This document shows positions 7,048 through 8,945 of a DNA stretch of 8,945 nt, one piece after another. A program made the position numbers and the translations under genes. The DNA comes from UKL13-2 sp040006575 (GTDB lineage: Bacteria; Pseudomonadota; Gammaproteobacteria; Burkholderiales; Usitatibacteraceae). Position 1 is the first letter of the stretch. The number at the start of each line of letters is the position of its first letter. The stretch is taken from contig JBDTWS010000158.1 in the NCBI GenBank assembly GCA_040006575.1, positions 1 through 8,945 of the forward strand, given 5' to 3'. Under the pieces are notes generated by a model. It was not told the DNA's origin. It made no database searches and saw only the letters and a program-made list of their open reading frames with translations.

Positions 7048-8763
7048 ATGATGCAAATTTCCAAGGGACTTTCCGTCAAGGCTTCGCTGGTCATTTTCAG
7101 CGCCATCGTTGCCGTGATTTTCGTCATCGTGGGCGTGATTGCCTACAGCTCCGCCGGGTCATTCCAGGGAATCGTGGAAAAATCGACCGCTAACGCCATG
7201 CTGCAGCAGCAGGCAGGCGACATCGGCAAGATGCACGACTCCATTCGCGGCAACATCGTCACCTACATCCTGGCGTTCGAGCGCGGTGAGAACGACTGGC
7301 TGGAGCGCACCGAAAAGAAATATGCGGTCGACAAGAAAACGCTGTTGACAGCGCTGACCACGATCGACAACGCACAGGCCACACCGGAAGTTCGTACCGC
7401 CATCGCAGCTGCAAAACCGGTGCTGGAAGCCTACGTGCGCGACGCGGACAAGCGGATCGTCGACGCGAAAAGCAACCTCATCGGCGTCATTGCTGAAATT
7501 CCCGAGTTTGAAAAATCTTTCAATCGTGCCGGCGATGTTTTGAAGAAATTGTCCGAGGCCGTGCAAAAGGAAAACAGCGTTTTCCAGGAGCAAAGCCAGA
7601 GGATGGCCGGAAGCGCTGCCGTGATGGTCGGCCTCGCAGTATTGATCGGCTTGCTCGCCGTGGCAGCTGTGTCGTGGTGGACGCACAGCATTATTTCCAA
7701 ACCGATTGACCAGGTATTGCGCGCGACCGAAGACCTGCGCACCGGCGAGGCCGACCTCACCAAGAAATTGCCGGTCATGTCCGGTGAATTCGGCCAGCTG
7801 TCAAAATCCATGAACGGCTTCGTCGGCCAATTGCATGACCTCATCGCCCAGGTCGCCATCAATGCCGGCGAAATCGCCAATGCCGCGCGCCAGATCAGCG
7901 CGGGCAATACCGATCTCTCGGCGCGAACCGAAGAGCAAGCCTCTACGCTGGAAGAGACGGCCTCCAGCATGGAAGAATTTACCTCTACCATTCGCCAGAA
8001 CGCAGACAATACCAAGCTCGCCAACGGTCTTGCCATGTCGGCATCCGATGCAGCGCGCAAAGGCGGCGGCGTCGCAGCCAAGGCCGTCGAGAAAATGGCT
8101 GCCATCAGTTCCAGCTCGCGCAAAATCGGTGAAATCATCAGCGTCATCGACAGCATTGCATTCCAGACCAACATCCTGGCGCTTAACGCCGCCGTCGAAG
8201 CAGCACGCGCCGGTGAACAGGGCCGCGGATTTGCAGTGGTTGCCGGTGAAGTGCGTGCACTGGCGCAGCGCAGCGCTGCCGCCGCCAAGGAAATCAAGGA
8301 ACTCATCAGCAACTCGGTCGACCAGGTCAGCGAAGGTACGCAGCTGGTCAACGAAGCCGGCACCTCCATGCAGAACATCGTGGTCGGCATCCAGCAGGTC
8401 ACGGAAATCATCAACGAAATTTCCGTCGCCTCGCATGAGCAGGCGACCGGGATCGAGCAGGTCAACCGCGCCATCGTGCAGATGGAAGACGTCACGCAAC
8501 AAAACGCGGCACTGGTGGAAGAAGCCGCCGCTGCAGCAGAATCCATGCGTGAACAAGCGGAAGTTCTCTCGGAGCTGGTGTCACGCTTCAAACTGGACGA
8601 CGCCAAGCTTCGCGAAGACCAGACGCGCGCGCGCCGCACGGCCGCGCTGGCCGAAGGTGGGGGTGGCAAGGCCCCGCCGGCCGCGGCCCGCCTGTCATCG
8701 GAGCCACGCAGCAAAGCGCCCGCACTGCCCAAGGATCTCGAGGGCGAATGGGAAGAGTTTTAG
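7048..8763 (+). CDS. Methyl-accepting chemotaxis protein (transmembrane chemoreceptor)
   Basis: An inner-membrane chemoreceptor of 571 aa that controls the CheA kinase through CheW. TM1 covers about 13-33, a periplasmic ligand domain of about 155 residues spans 35-188, TM2 is about 190-211, and a HAMP domain about 212-265. The periplasmic part looks helical, with MHDSIRGN (62-69) resembling the four-helix-bundle MCP sensor family. The signalling domain contains the highly conserved hairpin tip SIAFQTNILALNAAVEAARA (369-388) and GRGFAVVAGEVRALAQRSA (392-410). Glu/Gln pairs for methylation lie around 295-311 and 463-497. A Gly/Pro/Ala-rich linker (about 530-565) leads to the C-terminal pentapeptide EWEEF, matching the xWxxF tether for CheR/CheB. 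The frame opens with two ATGs (7048 and 7051), and GGGA at 7037-7040 lies 7 or 10 nt ahead, so either may be used. cheW follows after 39 bp in the same direction. Ligand is unknown. Confidence 0.96.
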   Translation: MMQISKGLSVKASLVIFSAIVAVIFVIVGVIAYSSAGSFQGIVEKSTANAMLQQQAGDIGKMHDSIRGNIVTYILAFERGENDWLERTEKKYAVDKKTLLTALTTIDNAQATPEVRTAIAAAKPVLEAYVRDADKRIVDAKSNLIGVIAEIPEFEKSFNRAGDVLKKLSEAVQKENSVFQEQSQRMAGSAAVMVGLAVLIGLLAVAAVSWWTHSIISKPIDQVLRATEDLRTGEADLTKKLPVMSGEFGQLSKSMNGFVGQLHDLIAQVAINAGEIANAARQISAGNTDLSARTEEQASTLEETASSMEEFTSTIRQNADNTKLANGLAMSASDAARKGGGVAAKAVEKMAAISSSSRKIGEIISVIDSIAFQTNILALNAAVEAARAGEQGRGFAVVAGEVRALAQRSAAAAKEIKELISNSVDQVSEGTQLVNEAGTSMQNIVVGIQQVTEIINEISVASHEQATGIEQVNRAIVQMEDVTQQNAALVEEAAAAAESMREQAEVLSELVSRFKLDDAKLREDQTRARRTAALAEGGGGKAPPAAARLSSEPRSKAPALPKDLEGEWEEF

Positions 8764-8802
8764 GTCCGTACGGCCCACTCTTCCAACGCGCCTGAGCTCA
8801 AC

Positions 8803-8945
8803 ATGACACGCCAATCACGACATATCGAAGAACTGCGCAAAATGAGCGAGTTCCTCACCTTCACCCTGGGTGAAGAGGAATACGCCATCGACATCCTGAA
8901 AGTGCAGGAAATCCGTGGCTACGAGGCGGTCACCCGCATCGCCAA
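8803..8945 (+). CDS. cheW: Chemotaxis coupling protein CheW (5' part, cut by window end)
   Basis: The first 47 codons of a CheW adaptor, which links chemoreceptors to the CheA kinase. The visible part reads FLTFTLGEEEYAIDILKVQE at residues 17-36 and continues with IRGYEAVTRIA. This is nearly identical in wording to the start of classical CheW proteins, including E. coli CheW, where the same block also starts near residue 19. The ATG at 8803 is therefore preferred. An internal ATG at 8842 would leave only three residues before the conserved block. Neither has a strong Shine-Dalgarno; GAG at 8794-8796 is the best string before 8803. It begins 39 bp after the MCP stop, in the same frame and strand, so the two are probably co-transcribed. 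The gene is incomplete only because the window ends. Confidence 0.93.
   Translation, partial: MTRQSRHIEELRKMSEFLTFTLGEEEYAIDILKVQEIRGYEAVTRIA

Noticed and set aside
7431..8732. Long minus-strand open frame antisense to the MCP gene
   Set aside because: It mirrors the codon bias of the chemoreceptor; the product is Ser/Ala/Arg-rich without recognisable domains.
8763..8776. Imperfect palindrome with core CCGTACGG between the MCP gene and cheW
   Set aside because: There is no loop and no T-run, and an 8-bp palindrome is common by chance in GC-rich DNA; not a terminator.

Overview
The window looks like ordinary chromosomal DNA from a Gram-negative proteobacterium, most likely a betaproteobacterium. 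The evidence is protein-level: a TesA/YbbA/YbbP module, a bacterial tRNA 2-selenouridine synthase, an MCP signalling domain with beta/gammaproteobacterial-type sequence, a C-terminal CheR-binding pentapeptide and a classic CheW. The base composition is moderately GC-rich, codon use looks even across all genes, and I see no mobile element, tRNA, rRNA or CRISPR array. Genus-level placement is not possible by eye.

Left part (1-4324, divergent). A minus-strand pair encodes a LolD/MacB-type ABC ATPase (ybbA-like, 2698-3423) and a 10-TM double-FtsX permease (ybbP-like, 186-2687), spaced 10 bp apart. Across a 226-bp intergenic region, the plus strand carries tesA (3650-4324), a secreted SGNH/GDSL esterase/thioesterase. 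This is the same divergent arrangement as E. coli ybbAP/tesA. The layout suggests that the transporter and the exported hydrolase work together on lipid-like substrates at the inner membrane/periplasm.

Middle (4321-6828). The tesA stop codon overlaps the start codon of mnmH/selU (4321-5406), which makes 2-selenouridine in tRNA wobble positions, so these two genes are probably co-translated. After a 132-bp AT-rich gap with a 20-bp-spaced repeat comes a gene (5539-6828) for a soluble Hanks-type Ser/Thr kinase fused to a C-terminal cyclic-nucleotide-binding domain. This architecture recalls a domain-reversed cGMP-dependent kinase and is the most unusual item in the window.

Right part (6829-8945). 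A 219-bp intergenic region with a GC-rich hairpin precedes a full-length transmembrane chemoreceptor (7048-8763, 571 aa). Thirty-nine bases later cheW begins, and it is cut by the window end. The last two genes probably open a chemotaxis operon that continues beyond the window. No wholly new system is evident. The best candidates for follow-up are the kinase-cNMP fusion, its proximity to chemotaxis genes, and the tight coupling of tesA with mnmH.
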